Assembly (NCBI GenBank): GCA_944383645.1
Contig: CALWQJ010000004.1
Coordinates: 1-44,988, forward strand
Length of the DNA stretch: 44,988 bases
Reading direction: 5' to 3'
Origin: an uncultured Merdimonas sp.
GTDB lineage: Bacteria > Bacillota > Clostridia > Lachnospirales > Lachnospiraceae
Positions within the stretch are counted from its first letter, which is position 1; every line of letters starts with the position of its first letter. Below are positions 7,642 to 16,106 of the stretch, piece after piece. The notes beneath the pieces were generated by a model. It saw only the letters and a program-made list of their open reading frames with translations. It had not been told where the DNA came from and ran no database searches. Made by a program: the position numbers and the translations under genes.

Positions 7642-8481
7642 ATGGAGGGAAACAGTATCAGAGAACTGAAGAACACAGCAGTGGATCTGCGCAAACATGT
7701 GATCGACATGATTTACAAGGCGCAGTCAGGCCATCCGGGCGGCTCTCTGTCGGTGGCAGATTTTGTGACAGCCTGCTATTTCCAGGAGATGCGGGTGGAT
7801 CCGAAGAACCCGAAATGGGAGGACAGAGACCGGTTCATCCTGTCGAAGGGTCATGTGTGCCCGGCCCAGTATGCGGCCCTGGCCATGAAAGGTTACTTTG
7901 GCATGGAGGTGCTGGATACGCTGCGCAAGGAGGGATCGATGCTGCAGGGGCATCCCGATATGAAGAAGTGCCCGGGCATCGACATTTCCACAGGCTCCCT
8001 GGGACAGGGCCTGGCCTGCGGCGTGGGTATGGCCATCGACGGAAAGCGCCGCGGCAGGGATTACCGCGTCTACGTGGCGGTGGGCGACGGAGAGTGCCAG
8101 GAGGGCGAGATCTGGGAGGCCTGCCAGACTGCGAACAAGTACCGGCTGGACAACCTGATTGTATTCGTGGATGACAATGGACTGCAGCTGGACGGAACCA
8201 CCGACGAGGTCATGCCGAATATCAACCTGGGGCATAAATTCCAGGCCTTCGGCTTCGACGTCTACGAGATCGACGGCAACGACATGGAGCAGGTGGTGGC
8301 GGCCATCGAGCTTGCCAAAACCGTGAAGAACGGCCATCCCAAATGTCTTTTCGCCCACACGGTAAAAGGTAAAGGCGTCTCCTTTATGGAGAACGAGTGC
8401 GGCTGGCACGGCACGGCGCCCAACAAGGAACAGTACGAGCAGGCAATGAAGGAACTGGACAGCCAGTATACAGCGTCTTAG
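7642..8481 (+). CDS. Transketolase, N-terminal (thiamine-diphosphate) subunit
   Basis: 279 aa, the N-terminal half of a split transketolase. It carries the cofactor-binding region: GHPGGSLS near residue 30, GSLGQGLACGVGMA near 115-128, and the ThDP motif GDGECQEGE...DNLIVFVDDN. Transketolases move two-carbon ketol units between sugar phosphates; split versions are common in catabolic operons, for instance in apiose and sulfoquinovose degradation. AGGAGG precedes ATG 7642. The partner subunit follows 11 bases downstream, then a dehydrogenase and a permease, so the pair probably serves a specific sugar or sugar-acid route rather than the general pentose pathway. Confidence 0.9.
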   Translation: MEGNSIRELKNTAVDLRKHVIDMIYKAQSGHPGGSLSVADFVTACYFQEMRVDPKNPKWEDRDRFILSKGHVCPAQYAALAMKGYFGMEVLDTLRKEGSMLQGHPDMKKCPGIDISTGSLGQGLACGVGMAIDGKRRGRDYRVYVAVGDGECQEGEIWEACQTANKYRLDNLIVFVDDNGLQLDGTTDEVMPNINLGHKFQAFGFDVYEIDGNDMEQVVAAIELAKTVKNGHPKCLFAHTVKGKGVSFMENECGWHGTAPNKEQYEQAMKELDSQYTAS

Positions 8482-8492
8482 GAGGAAGGGTT

Positions 8493-9443
8493 ATGGAAGA
8501 GAAGAAGATAGCGACCAGGGACGGCTTTGGAGAAGCCATCGTGGAGCTGGGAAAAGAAAATCCGGATATCTATGTGGTGGACATTGATATCGGAAAATCC
8601 TGCAAGACCGGGCAGTTCCGGAAAGAACTGCCGGAGCAGTACCTGAACGTGGGCATCGCGGAGCAGAACGCGGCGGGCGTGGCGGCCGGGCTTGCCACCT
8701 GCGGACGGATTCCCTTTGTGGTGACCTACGCGGCCTTCGGGAGCATGCGGATCTGCGAGATGATCCGCCAGGAAATCTGCTATCCGAAGCTGAATGTGAA
8801 AATCGCCTGCTCCCACGGCGGCGTGACGCCGGCCAACGACGGAGCCAGCCACCAGTGCATTGAGGACATGGGAATCATGAGGACCCTGCCGAATATGACC
8901 GTAGTGATGCCGGCGGATTACGTGTCCGCGAAAGCCCTGGTGAAGGCGGCTGCGGCCTGGGACGGCCCGGTGTATCTCCGGTTTACCAGGGACGCTGTCC
9001 CGGTGATTTACGAGGAGGGAGAAACGTTCGAGATCGGAAAGGCGAAGGAGCTGCGGGGAGGGAACGACGTGGCCCTCATCGCGAACGGCGATACTGTCCG
9101 CCTGGCTCTGAAGGCGGCGGAAGAACTGGAGCAGAAGGGAATTGCGGCCCGGGTACTGGATATGCACACCGTAAAGCCTCTGGATCGCGAGGCGGTGCTG
9201 GACTGCATCCATACCGCAAAGGCGATTGTGACCGTGGAGGATCACAACATCTACAATGGCCTTGGAAGCGCGGTGGCGGAGCTGGTATCGGAAAACAGCG
9301 GCGCGCGGATGCGCAGAATAGGCATCCAGGATCAGTTCGGACAGTCAGCGCCCTATGAGCGGCTTCTGGAGATGAACGGAATTACGGTGGAAAACATTGT
9401 GAAGCAGGCGGAGGAGCTGCTGGAGCAGAAAAACCGCGGCTGA
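8493..9443 (+). CDS. Transketolase, C-terminal subunit
   Basis: 316 aa, the pyrimidine-binding plus C-terminal domains of transketolase. The catalytic region reads NVGIAEQNAAGVAAGLA (Glu in IAEQN activates thiamine) and FVVTYAAFGSMR; the C-terminal domain includes ARVLDMHTVKPLD and VTVEDHNIYNGLGSA. The start is ATG 8493 after GGAGGAAGG, 11 bases past the stop of the other half. The long open frame upstream of that ATG overlaps the first subunit and is not real. It should form an alpha2beta2-type enzyme with the preceding gene product. Confidence 0.9.
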   Translation: MEEKKIATRDGFGEAIVELGKENPDIYVVDIDIGKSCKTGQFRKELPEQYLNVGIAEQNAAGVAAGLATCGRIPFVVTYAAFGSMRICEMIRQEICYPKLNVKIACSHGGVTPANDGASHQCIEDMGIMRTLPNMTVVMPADYVSAKALVKAAAAWDGPVYLRFTRDAVPVIYEEGETFEIGKAKELRGGNDVALIANGDTVRLALKAAEELEQKGIAARVLDMHTVKPLDREAVLDCIHTAKAIVTVEDHNIYNGLGSAVAELVSENSGARMRRIGIQDQFGQSAPYERLLEMNGITVENIVKQAEELLEQKNRG

Positions 9444-9467
9444 CGGAACAGAAAGATATGATATAAT
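9440..9467 (+). promoter_or_regulatory. Possible internal promoter before the SDR gene
   Basis: CTGACG (9440-9445), a 16-base spacer and a perfect TATAAT (9462-9467) lie in the 45-base gap after the transketolase C subunit. It could give extra expression of the SDR and permease. Confidence 0.45.
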
Positions 9468-9488
9468 TTCAGAAAGGTGGAAGAAAAC

Positions 9489-10247
9489 ATGCTGGATTTT
9501 ACAGGACAGGTAGTATTGATTACCGGGGCAGGCTCCCCGAAGGGAATTGGACGGACGATTGCGCATACCTTTGGACGCCAGGGCGCGCAGGTGGTGCTCT
9601 GCGATATCAACCAGGCGGGCCTGGACGCCAACGTAAAGGAAATGGAAGGACTGGGCTATAAGGCTTACGGTATCGCCGGAAATCTCTGTGAGAAGGAATC
9701 CGTGGACGCCCTGGTGGCGGAAGTAACCGCGAAGTTCGGGCGCATCGACGTGCTGGTGAACAACGCGGGCGTGTCCCAGAAGGTGACGGTCGCGGACATG
9801 AAGCTGGACGACATTAAGAGGATTTTCAATGTAAATATGTTCGGCCTCTTCCTGATTACCCAGGCGGTCTGCGAGGTCATGAAGAAGCAGGGCTACGGAA
9901 GAATCGTAAGCTTAAGCTCTGTCTCCGGCAAGCGCGGAGGCGGCGTGTTCGGAGGGGCGCACTACTCCGCCAGCAAGGCTGCGGTCCTGGGCTTTTCCAA
10001 GAACCTGGCCCGCGAGGTGGCGCGCGACGGCATCACGGTAAACTGCGTATGCCCCGGCCTCATCAATACAGAGATCTGGAAGAGCATGCCGGATGAGCAG
10101 GCAGCGGAGGTCATCGCGGGAATCCCCATGGGACGTCCGGGCGAGACCCAGGAGGTGGCGGACGCCATCGTGTTCCTGGCTTCCAAAGAGGCCTCCTATA
10201 TCACCGGAGAAGAGATCGACATCAACGGCGGCTCACATATGGACTAA
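9489..10247 (+). CDS. Short-chain dehydrogenase/reductase
   Basis: 252-aa classical SDR oxidoreductase. The nucleotide-binding motif TGAGSPKGIG (13-22) contains an inserted Ser-Pro compared with the usual TGxxxGIG; NNAG follows near 90. The catalytic Ser (SLSSVSG) and YSASK (Tyr, Lys) are intact, and the protein ends DINGGSHMD. The likely role is oxidation or reduction of a sugar, sugar alcohol or sugar acid, interconverting it with a ketose for the neighbouring transketolase. The start is ATG 9489 with AGGTGG at 9475-9480 upstream; a GTG at 9477 overlaps that site. The 68-base gap to the permease contains a GC-rich hairpin (10257-10274) without a T tract. Confidence 0.85.
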   Translation: MLDFTGQVVLITGAGSPKGIGRTIAHTFGRQGAQVVLCDINQAGLDANVKEMEGLGYKAYGIAGNLCEKESVDALVAEVTAKFGRIDVLVNNAGVSQKVTVADMKLDDIKRIFNVNMFGLFLITQAVCEVMKKQGYGRIVSLSSVSGKRGGGVFGGAHYSASKAAVLGFSKNLAREVARDGITVNCVCPGLINTEIWKSMPDEQAAEVIAGIPMGRPGETQEVADAIVFLASKEASYITGEEIDINGGSHMD

Positions 10248-10315
10248 CCGGCAGCAGCACAGGTCTTCCTGTGCCGTAACCCCCAACCAAAACACAGGAA
10301 AAAGGAGGTTCTCTT

Positions 10316-11692
10316 ATGGACTCTTCCCTTGGTATCATTGCAGTGGTTCTGGGAGCTATCGCGTTACTGCTGTTTTTGATTCTGAAACTAAAAATACATG
10401 AGGTGCTGGCGCTTTTGATCGTGAGCGTCGTGGCGGGTCTGGCCTTTGGCATGTCTCCTGCCTTTGTGTTTGAAACCATCGAAAAGGGAATGGGAAGCAC
10501 ACTGGGATTTCTGGCCGTGGTTATCGCCATCGGCTCCATGTTCGGCGAGGTCATGAAGATTTCCGGCGGCGTCCAGAATCTGGCGGATACCCTGTACCGG
10601 AAAGCAGGGGAGCGGAATATTATCTGGGCCCTGGGCTTTATCGGAATTCTGGTCGCCATTCCCATCTATATTGAAGTGTGCTTTATTATGTTTGCGCCCA
10701 TCATTTACCGCTTCGCCAAGACCGGAAAGCGCAGCCTTCTGTACTACGCGGTTCCCTTCCTGGCAGGCGTGGTGATTTCCTATTCCACCATCCCGCCGGC
10801 GGCGGGGGCTATGACCGGAGTGGTCGGCCTGAGCGCGGACGTGGGCATGGTAATTCTCTTCAGCCTGGCGGCGGCGGTCCCGGCCATGCTGATCGGCGGC
10901 GTGCTCTATGGAGGCTTCCTCGGGAAACGGATTTATATCGAGGTGCCAAAGCACATGGATCCGGAGCTGAAGGAAGAAATGAAAGAAGAGGCTGTGGTCA
11001 GAAAGCATGTGAAGAAGCCTGGCTTTGTCTCCGTGCTGCTGGTATTCGTGCTGCCGCTGCTTCTGATGATCGGCCGCGCGGGCTGCGATTTCCTTCTCCC
11101 GGAGGGGCACCCGGCGCGTCAGGTCATGACGCTGATCGGCCATCCCTTTGGGGCGCTGATGATAGTCTGCGTGCTGGCGATTTATTTCTTCGGCATCCGG
11201 GGCGGCTTCACGGCTGACGACCTGCGGAACGTGGCGGACAAGGCCCTCTACCCGGCGGGTATGATTGCCCTGGTGGCAGGCGCCGGCGGCGCCTTCGGTG
11301 AGATTCTGGTGGAGTCCGGCGTCGGCGACGTCATTGCCCGTTATGCCCAGCACATCGGCCTGCCGGTGCTGGCCCTGGCCTATATCACGGCTGCCTTCAT
11401 CCGTGTAGCCCAGGGATCCGGCACGGTGGCTATCGTCACCACCTCGGTCCTGATGGCTCCTGTGGTGGACGCCATGGGCGCGGCAGTCAGCCCCGCCATG
11501 CGTTCCCTGATGGTTACCGTCATCGGCTTTGGCGCTATTATGGCGTCCCACTTAAACGACTCGTCCTATTGGATTACCGGAAAGTATTTCAATATGGATG
11601 AGGTCACGAACCTGAAGGTCTGGACCGCCACGACAAGCATTATCTCTCTTACCGGCTTCGCGGTCTGCATGGTTCTCAGTCTGTTCGTATAA
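10316..11692 (+). CDS. GntP family permease (gluconate/sugar-acid transporter)
   Basis: 458 aa, entirely hydrophobic segments typical of GntP/GntT H+ symporters, with about 12 transmembrane helices. Family features include IGSMFGEVMKISGG, IPIYIEVCFIMFAPI, the STIPPAAGAM loop and SHLNDSSYWI near the C-terminus. Known members carry gluconate, fructuronate, glycerate or other hydroxy acids. Together with the upstream transketolase halves and SDR it suggests uptake and catabolism of a sugar acid or related compound; the exact substrate cannot be read from sequence. GGAGG lies just upstream of ATG 10316. Confidence 0.88.
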   Translation: MDSSLGIIAVVLGAIALLLFLILKLKIHEVLALLIVSVVAGLAFGMSPAFVFETIEKGMGSTLGFLAVVIAIGSMFGEVMKISGGVQNLADTLYRKAGERNIIWALGFIGILVAIPIYIEVCFIMFAPIIYRFAKTGKRSLLYYAVPFLAGVVISYSTIPPAAGAMTGVVGLSADVGMVILFSLAAAVPAMLIGGVLYGGFLGKRIYIEVPKHMDPELKEEMKEEAVVRKHVKKPGFVSVLLVFVLPLLLMIGRAGCDFLLPEGHPARQVMTLIGHPFGALMIVCVLAIYFFGIRGGFTADDLRNVADKALYPAGMIALVAGAGGAFGEILVESGVGDVIARYAQHIGLPVLALAYITAAFIRVAQGSGTVAIVTTSVLMAPVVDAMGAAVSPAMRSLMVTVIGFGAIMASHLNDSSYWITGKYFNMDEVTNLKVWTATTSIISLTGFAVCMVLSLFV

Positions 11693-11773
11693 ATCAGAGG
11701 GTATTTTTACTGCCAAATACACCTGAAAGAGGGCACTGGGGAAAGTAAGAGCTTCTCCTCTCCCGGTGTCAGA

Positions 11774-11826
11774 CAGGGAGCGTTCTCAAAGCCGCAGCTG
11801 CTGGCGTGGACGCTCCCCTGTCATTT
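11774..11826 (+). terminator. Probable terminator after the permease
   Basis: CAGGGAGCGT (from 11774) pairs with ACGCTCCCCTG (ending 11820) with one bulged base, followed by TCATTTC. The T run is weak. The gap 11693-12023 also contains the 11844-11907 inverted repeat and a promoter. Confidence 0.5.
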
Positions 11827-11843
11827 CAATTCAGATGCATTGT

Positions 11844-11907
11844 ATAAAAGGTATCTTTATGGAAAACTTCCTTTTTAGGATGAGTTTAAAATAAAGATAC
11901 CTTTTAT
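11844..11907. repeat. 17-bp perfect inverted repeat upstream of the FadR-type regulator
   Basis: ATAAAAGGTATCTTTAT (11844-11860) recurs as its exact reverse complement at 11891-11907, with a 30-base spacer. It lies 22 bases upstream of the regulator's -35. It could be a pair of operator arms or a stem in the permease transcript; no clean T tract follows. Confidence 0.8.
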
Positions 11908-11928
11908 ATTTCGGGAAAAGAATATTCC

Positions 11929-11958
11929 TTGACAGAAAAAGAAAAAAAGCTTTATATT
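11929..11958 (+). promoter_or_regulatory. Promoter of the FadR-type regulator gene
   Basis: TTGACA (11929-11934), then TATATT (11953-11958) at an 18-base spacing, or TTATAT at 17. The start codon is about 65 bases downstream. Confidence 0.6.
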
Positions 11959-12023
11959 TATACTGGAAAAAGCTTCTAAGATACAACATAGGATGAAAAA
12001 AGATAGGAGAGGAGGCAGATCCT

Positions 12024-12713
12024 ATGCAGCTGAAAAAAGTAAAAAATCCATCCGTCGTGCAGCAGGTGATCGATTCCCTGACGGACGCCATGATCCGCAA
12101 GGAGCTGCGTCCCGGAGATAAGATTCCCACAGAAAACGAGTTGTCGGAGAGCCTTGGCGTGGCCCGCAACTCTGTGCGGGAGGCCATCAAGATTCTGGTG
12201 TTCCTGGGGGTCCTGGAGATCCGCAGGCCGGAAGGCACCTTTGTGTGCGACGGATTTTCGGAATCCATGATCAACCCCATGATCTACGGGATCATCCTGA
12301 ACCAAGGAGATTCTTGGGACAGCCTGATGGAGCTGCGGGAGATGACGGAGGCAGGCGTCATCCGCCTGGCCATCGAAAAGGAGACGCAGGAGGATTTGGA
12401 CAGGCTTAAGAGCGCGCTTGCTGCCATGAAGGAAGCCTTTTTTAGGGTGCCGCAGGATCTGCAGGCTTCCTTTGAGGCGGACAACCATTTCCACGATACG
12501 ATCATGGAGATGGGAAGGAACGTGATGGTGAGCAAGATTAACAATATCGTCCGCATTCTGACGGAAAGTGTGCGCTACGAGACGGTGTCCGGCATGATTA
12601 CGTCGGGCCGGGCCAGGGAGTTGTATGAGGCCCATGAGCGTATCTACCGCAAGCTCTGCCAAAAGGACACCGGAAAGCTGAATGAGTGTATCCGCGGCAC
12701 TTATTTCCTGTAA
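12024..12713 (+). CDS. GntR family regulator, FadR subfamily
   Basis: 229 aa. The N-terminal winged helix-turn-helix (about 8-72) has RPGDKIPTENELSESLGVARNSVREA. The C-terminal helical FCD ligand-binding domain (about 95-225) has metal-site residues of the D...H...H type in ADNHFHDTIMEMGRN. FadR-subfamily regulators respond to sugar acids, organic acids or acyl-CoA. Its position directly after the transketolase-SDR-GntP operon, with an inverted repeat between, makes it the probable local regulator of that operon. AGGAGG precedes ATG 12024. Confidence 0.88.
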   Translation: MQLKKVKNPSVVQQVIDSLTDAMIRKELRPGDKIPTENELSESLGVARNSVREAIKILVFLGVLEIRRPEGTFVCDGFSESMINPMIYGIILNQGDSWDSLMELREMTEAGVIRLAIEKETQEDLDRLKSALAAMKEAFFRVPQDLQASFEADNHFHDTIMEMGRNVMVSKINNIVRILTESVRYETVSGMITSGRARELYEAHERIYRKLCQKDTGKLNECIRGTYFL

Positions 12714-12720
12714 ACGAAGG

Positions 12721-12749
12721 TTGCAAAATGCCGGATAACAGGGTATGAT
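12721..12749 (+). promoter_or_regulatory. Sigma-A promoter for the coiled-coil/signal peptidase pair
   Basis: TTGCAA (12721-12726), a 17-base spacer and TATGAT (12744-12749), immediately after the regulator gene. Confidence 0.6.
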
Positions 12750-12803
12750 GAAGAAAACGCAGTCTGCAGGGGAAAGCAGCGGACGGACAGGGGAGGACTG
12801 GAC

Positions 12804-13451
12804 ATGGATACGCAGGAAAAGGCAAAGCAGGAGCCGGCTGGCTATACGCCGCTGGAGGTGCCGGAGATCGTGCCGGGAGCGCCGGCCGTGGATTTTCCGG
12901 AAATCAGTGATTTTCTGAAGAGCATGAAGCTGAAGGGCAGTCTGTTTGGCTTTCAGAAGGAAGATGTATATGAAAAGATGCAGAAGCTGAACAGCATGTA
13001 TCAGACCAGAGCCCAGCAGATGCGCGAGCAGACCAGAGGTCAGCTGAAACAGATGAAAAAGCAGAACCAGGAGGAGGCAGAGGAGCTTCGGGGGCGGCTT
13101 GAGCAGGAAAAAGAAGAATTTAAAGCAGCTCTGGAGGCGGAATATGAGCAGCTGAAAAGGACGGCTGAGCAGGAACGCGCGGAGCTGCGTGAGCAGACAG
13201 ACAGAGAACGGGAAAAGCTGCGGGAACAGCTTGAGAGGGAGCGCGCGGAGCTGCGTGAGCAGATGGAAAGACAGCTGGAGGAGGCCCGGCTTCAGATCCG
13301 CCGGGAGCTGGAAGAGAGACAGCAGGAAGAGACAGAGAAGCGGACAAGAGAGCTTTCGATGGTCCGGGAGGAGCTGGATCGTCTGATTGAGCGGCTCCAT
13401 ATGCTGAAGAATAAGGTGAAGACGGCTGCCGGAGAGGAACAGGCAGGATAG
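12804..13451 (+). CDS. Long coiled-coil protein of unknown function
   Basis: 215 aa. After a Pro-rich N-terminus (1-30) there is a short conserved-looking block, GSLFGFQKEDVYEKM (about 46-60), like the N-terminal block of DivIVA/GpsB-type proteins. Residues about 65-205 are an uninterrupted Glu/Arg/Gln-rich coiled coil with repeated RAELREQ and EREKLREQ units. No membrane segment or signal peptide is present. A structural or division-site role is possible, but the family is not identified. GGGGAGG precedes ATG 12804 by 7 bases. Signal peptidase I follows 10 bases downstream. Confidence 0.75.
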   Translation: MDTQEKAKQEPAGYTPLEVPEIVPGAPAVDFPEISDFLKSMKLKGSLFGFQKEDVYEKMQKLNSMYQTRAQQMREQTRGQLKQMKKQNQEEAEELRGRLEQEKEEFKAALEAEYEQLKRTAEQERAELREQTDREREKLREQLERERAELREQMERQLEEARLQIRRELEERQQEETEKRTRELSMVREELDRLIERLHMLKNKVKTAAGEEQAG

Positions 13452-13461
13452 GACAGTACAG

Positions 13462-14046
13462 ATGAAGAAAGAGGAAAGACAGTCAGTAGATGAGATTCTG
13501 GAAGAGAAGATAGAGAAAGTCCAGAGAAGGCAGGAGTGGAGCCGCTTTCTGGTGGAGTGTGTCGTCATTGTGGCGGCGGTCTATCTTGTCTTTCACTATT
13601 GTATTGGTCTGGCTTTTGTCAGCGGACATTCCATGGAGCCATCGCTGACGGATGGCGAGCTGGCGATTTTTTATCGGATGGATTCAGCCTATCAGCCGGG
13701 CGACATCGTAATTATACATAGGCAGGAGAATGTGGAATATATAAAAAGAATCGTGGCGGAATCTGGAGATGTTCTTGAGCTTACGGAGGATGGAGTTCTT
13801 CTGGTGAACGGTGAAGAGGAGAGCGGCTGTATGACTGTGGGAGAGACGCTGCCGGCTTCGGAGGGAGTGGAATTTCCTTATACGGTGCCGGAGAACTGCT
13901 ACTTTGTGCTGGGAGACAATCGGGAAAACTCGCAGGATTCCAGGGTATTCGGAGCGGTGAGACAGGAAGAGATTACAGGACGAGTGTTTTTCCATCTGGG
14001 GATGGTCCACTCAATTGACAAGAGTATGTGTGTTCTTGTCGACTGA
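13462..14046 (+). CDS. lepB: Signal peptidase I
   Basis: 194 aa. An N-terminal cytoplasmic charged stretch precedes one transmembrane helix (about 28-50) and the extracytoplasmic protease domain. The catalytic dyad is Ser57 in SGHSMEPSL and Lys95 in YIKRIVA; the C-terminal box GDNRENSQDSR is present. It removes signal peptides from exported proteins, here presumably including the PepSY and sugar-binding lipoprotein-type exports only indirectly, since lipoproteins use signal peptidase II. It is co-transcribed with the coiled-coil gene. Confidence 0.93.
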   Translation: MKKEERQSVDEILEEKIEKVQRRQEWSRFLVECVVIVAAVYLVFHYCIGLAFVSGHSMEPSLTDGELAIFYRMDSAYQPGDIVIIHRQENVEYIKRIVAESGDVLELTEDGVLLVNGEEESGCMTVGETLPASEGVEFPYTVPENCYFVLGDNRENSQDSRVFGAVRQEEITGRVFFHLGMVHSIDKSMCVLVD

Positions 14047-14141
14047 GGAGAAGCTGGAAAGTGGCATCCGATCGGTCCGGACGGGCTCCTGACGACAGGT
14101 GTTTTGTAAAAAACTCATAAATCACCATAAAATGAGGAGTG

Positions 14142-14171
14142 CCCCGACACATCATCTCTGATGTGCCGAGG
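14142..14171. other. Hairpin in the lepB-ppaC intergenic region
   Basis: A near-perfect stem of about 11 bp (CCGACACATCA with TGATGTGCCG, one A-C mismatch) closes a 4-base loop. No T tract follows on the plus strand, so it is only a possible lepB terminator. The remaining 14047-14379 gap holds the Pho-box-like array and the ppaC promoter. Confidence 0.45.
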
Positions 14172-14274
14172 CTATTATGAAAAAATTTATCTATATGTGT
14201 AGTGAAAGCATTTTTCTTTTGCAAATCTCTTTGAAAAGTTCTTTTCTTAAGATGTTTACAGTATAGCAATGAGT

Positions 14275-14330
14275 TATGAATAAAGTGTGAACAAACTATG
14301 AATTTATTGTGAAAACGCACAAAATATAGA
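14275..14330. promoter_or_regulatory. Four 11-bp Pho-box-like repeats with a -10 element before ppaC
   Basis: TATGAA (14275), TGTGAA (14286), TATGAA (14297) and TGTGAA (14308) recur at exactly 11-bp spacing. On the minus strand they read TTCATA/TTCACA, matching the Gram-positive PhoP box TT(A/C/T)A(C/T)A. A TATAGA at 14325-14330 would be the -10, placing the array at roughly -62 to -23 with no usable -35. That is the layout of PhoP-activated promoters, although the boxes read on the opposite strand. Confidence 0.5.
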
Positions 14331-14379
14331 TGGAACAACGGAAAATTTAGGGCAAAATACATAAAACAGGAGGATGACA

Positions 14380-16044
14380 ATGGAGAAGGATATGACAAGA
14401 CCGGTGTATATCATCGGCCACAAGAATCCGGACACGGATTCCATCTGCTCGGCGCTTGCCTATGCGTATCTGAAAAACCATCTGGAGGGGGGCGGCTACA
14501 TCGCGGCCAGAGCGGGCCAGCTGAACCAGGAGACGCAGTATGTGCTGAATTTCTTTCAGACGGAGCCGCCCGTCTATGTGGCGGATGTGATGACCCAGGT
14601 GAAGGATATCGAGATCCGCAAGACCGAGGGCGTGAAGGGAAATCTGTCCCTGAAGCAAGCCTGGAACCTGATGCGCCGACTGGGCGTGGTGACCCTGCCG
14701 ATCACGAAGGAGCGGAAGCTGGAGGGCCTGATTACCATCGGCGACATCACCACCTCCTACATGGACGTGTATGACAGCAAGATTCTGGCCCAGGCCAACA
14801 CCCAGTACAGCAATATCATCGACACTCTGGAGGGAAAGATTCTGGTGGGCTCTCCGGAGGATTACTATAATAAGGGAAAGGTGCTGATTGCGGCGGCCAA
14901 TCCGGATCTGATGGAGGACTATATCGAGGAAGGCGACCTGGTGATTCTGGGCAACCGGTACGAATCCCAGCTCTGCGCCATCGAGATGAACGCCGGCTGT
15001 ATCATTGTCTGCGAGGGCGCGAAGGTTTCCATGACCATCACCAAGCTGGCCCAGGAGCACGGCTGCGTGGTGATCAGCACGCCTCTTGATACGTTTACGG
15101 CGGCAAGGCTCATCAACCAGAGCATGCCCATCAAATATTTTATGAAGGCCGACAACCTGACGGTCTTCAATGTCAATGAGAAGACGGAGGATATCCGGGA
15201 AATCATGGGACAGAAGCGCTACCGGGATTTCCCGATCGTGGATAAGGACGACAATTATGTGGGCATGATTTCCAGACGGAACCTGCTGAATCTGAAGCGC
15301 AAGCAGGTGATTATGGTGGACCACAACGAGGAGTCCCAGGCCGTGGACGGCATCGAGTACGCGGAGATTCTGGAGATCATCGACCACCACCGCCTGGGCT
15401 CCCTGGAGACCATGGCTCCCGTATTTTTCCGCAACCAGCCCCTGGGCTGTACGGCTACGATCATGTACCAGATGTACCAGGAGAGGGGCGTGGAGATTCC
15501 GAAGAAGATCGCGGGCCTGCTCTGCTCGGCCATCATCTCGGATACGCTGATGTTCCGCTCCCCCACCTGCACGGCGGTGGACAAGGCTGCGGCGGAAGAG
15601 CTGGCCAGGATTGCCGAGGTGGACATTGAGGATCTGGCGATCGACATGTTCTCGGCGGGCAGCAACTTAAGTTCCAAAACCGCGGATGAGATCTTCTTCC
15701 AGGATTTCAAGCGGTTCAATGTGGGAAATATCGAGTTCGGCGTGGGCCAGATCAATTCCATGAACGCCATCGAGCTGGAGGAGATCCGGGAAAAGATCGT
15801 GCCGTATATCTCCACGGCTCTGAAGGAAAGCGGACTCAACATGATTTTCTTCATGCTCACCAATATCATCCGGGAATCCACGGAGCTGCTCTGCTGCGGC
15901 CAGAACGCGGATACCCTGGTGAAATCCGCCTTCCGCCTGCCGGACGACAGCGACACCTATGAGCTGAAGGGGCTGGTGTCCAGAAAGAAACAGCTGATCC
16001 CGGCCCTGGCGGGCATGATTCAGCAGATGGAAGAGATGAGATGA
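14380..16044 (+). CDS. ppaC: CBS-domain family II (Mn-dependent) inorganic pyrophosphatase
   Basis: 554 aa, a DHH-superfamily pyrophosphatase hydrolysing PPi to two phosphates in the cytoplasm. Metal ligands: His14, Asp18 and Asp20 in IGHKNPDTDS, Asp314-His315 in VDHNE, and Asp335-His336-His337 in IIDHHR. Between the first motif and DHN lies a regulatory insert: CBS1 (about 68-128), DRTGG (about 150-255) and CBS2 (about 255-312), as in nucleotide-regulated clostridial enzymes. The C-terminal DHHA2 domain ends with SRKKQLIP. ATG 14380 is chosen over 14374 because AGGAGG (14368-14373) abuts the latter. A Pho-box-like array precedes it. Confidence 0.93.
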   Translation: MEKDMTRPVYIIGHKNPDTDSICSALAYAYLKNHLEGGGYIAARAGQLNQETQYVLNFFQTEPPVYVADVMTQVKDIEIRKTEGVKGNLSLKQAWNLMRRLGVVTLPITKERKLEGLITIGDITTSYMDVYDSKILAQANTQYSNIIDTLEGKILVGSPEDYYNKGKVLIAAANPDLMEDYIEEGDLVILGNRYESQLCAIEMNAGCIIVCEGAKVSMTITKLAQEHGCVVISTPLDTFTAARLINQSMPIKYFMKADNLTVFNVNEKTEDIREIMGQKRYRDFPIVDKDDNYVGMISRRNLLNLKRKQVIMVDHNEESQAVDGIEYAEILEIIDHHRLGSLETMAPVFFRNQPLGCTATIMYQMYQERGVEIPKKIAGLLCSAIISDTLMFRSPTCTAVDKAAAEELARIAEVDIEDLAIDMFSAGSNLSSKTADEIFFQDFKRFNVGNIEFGVGQINSMNAIELEEIREKIVPYISTALKESGLNMIFFMLTNIIRESTELLCCGQNADTLVKSAFRLPDDSDTYELKGLVSRKKQLIPALAGMIQQMEEMR

Positions 16045-16106
16045 ATTCTGCCGAAGGCAGAAGAGAAGCCCCCCTGGGGGAGGTGAATTCCACCTTGGAG
16101 GATGCG

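Noticed and set aside
7481..7642. 53-codon ORF whose TAA overlaps the transketolase ATG
   Set aside because: A strong promoter (7521-7549) lies inside it and its RBS is weak, so the transcript would lack its start.
11976..13568. 530-codon ORF on the minus strand
   Set aside because: It is antisense to the FadR regulator and coiled-coil genes, and its Leu/Phe/His-rich product reflects the complement of Glu/Lys codons.
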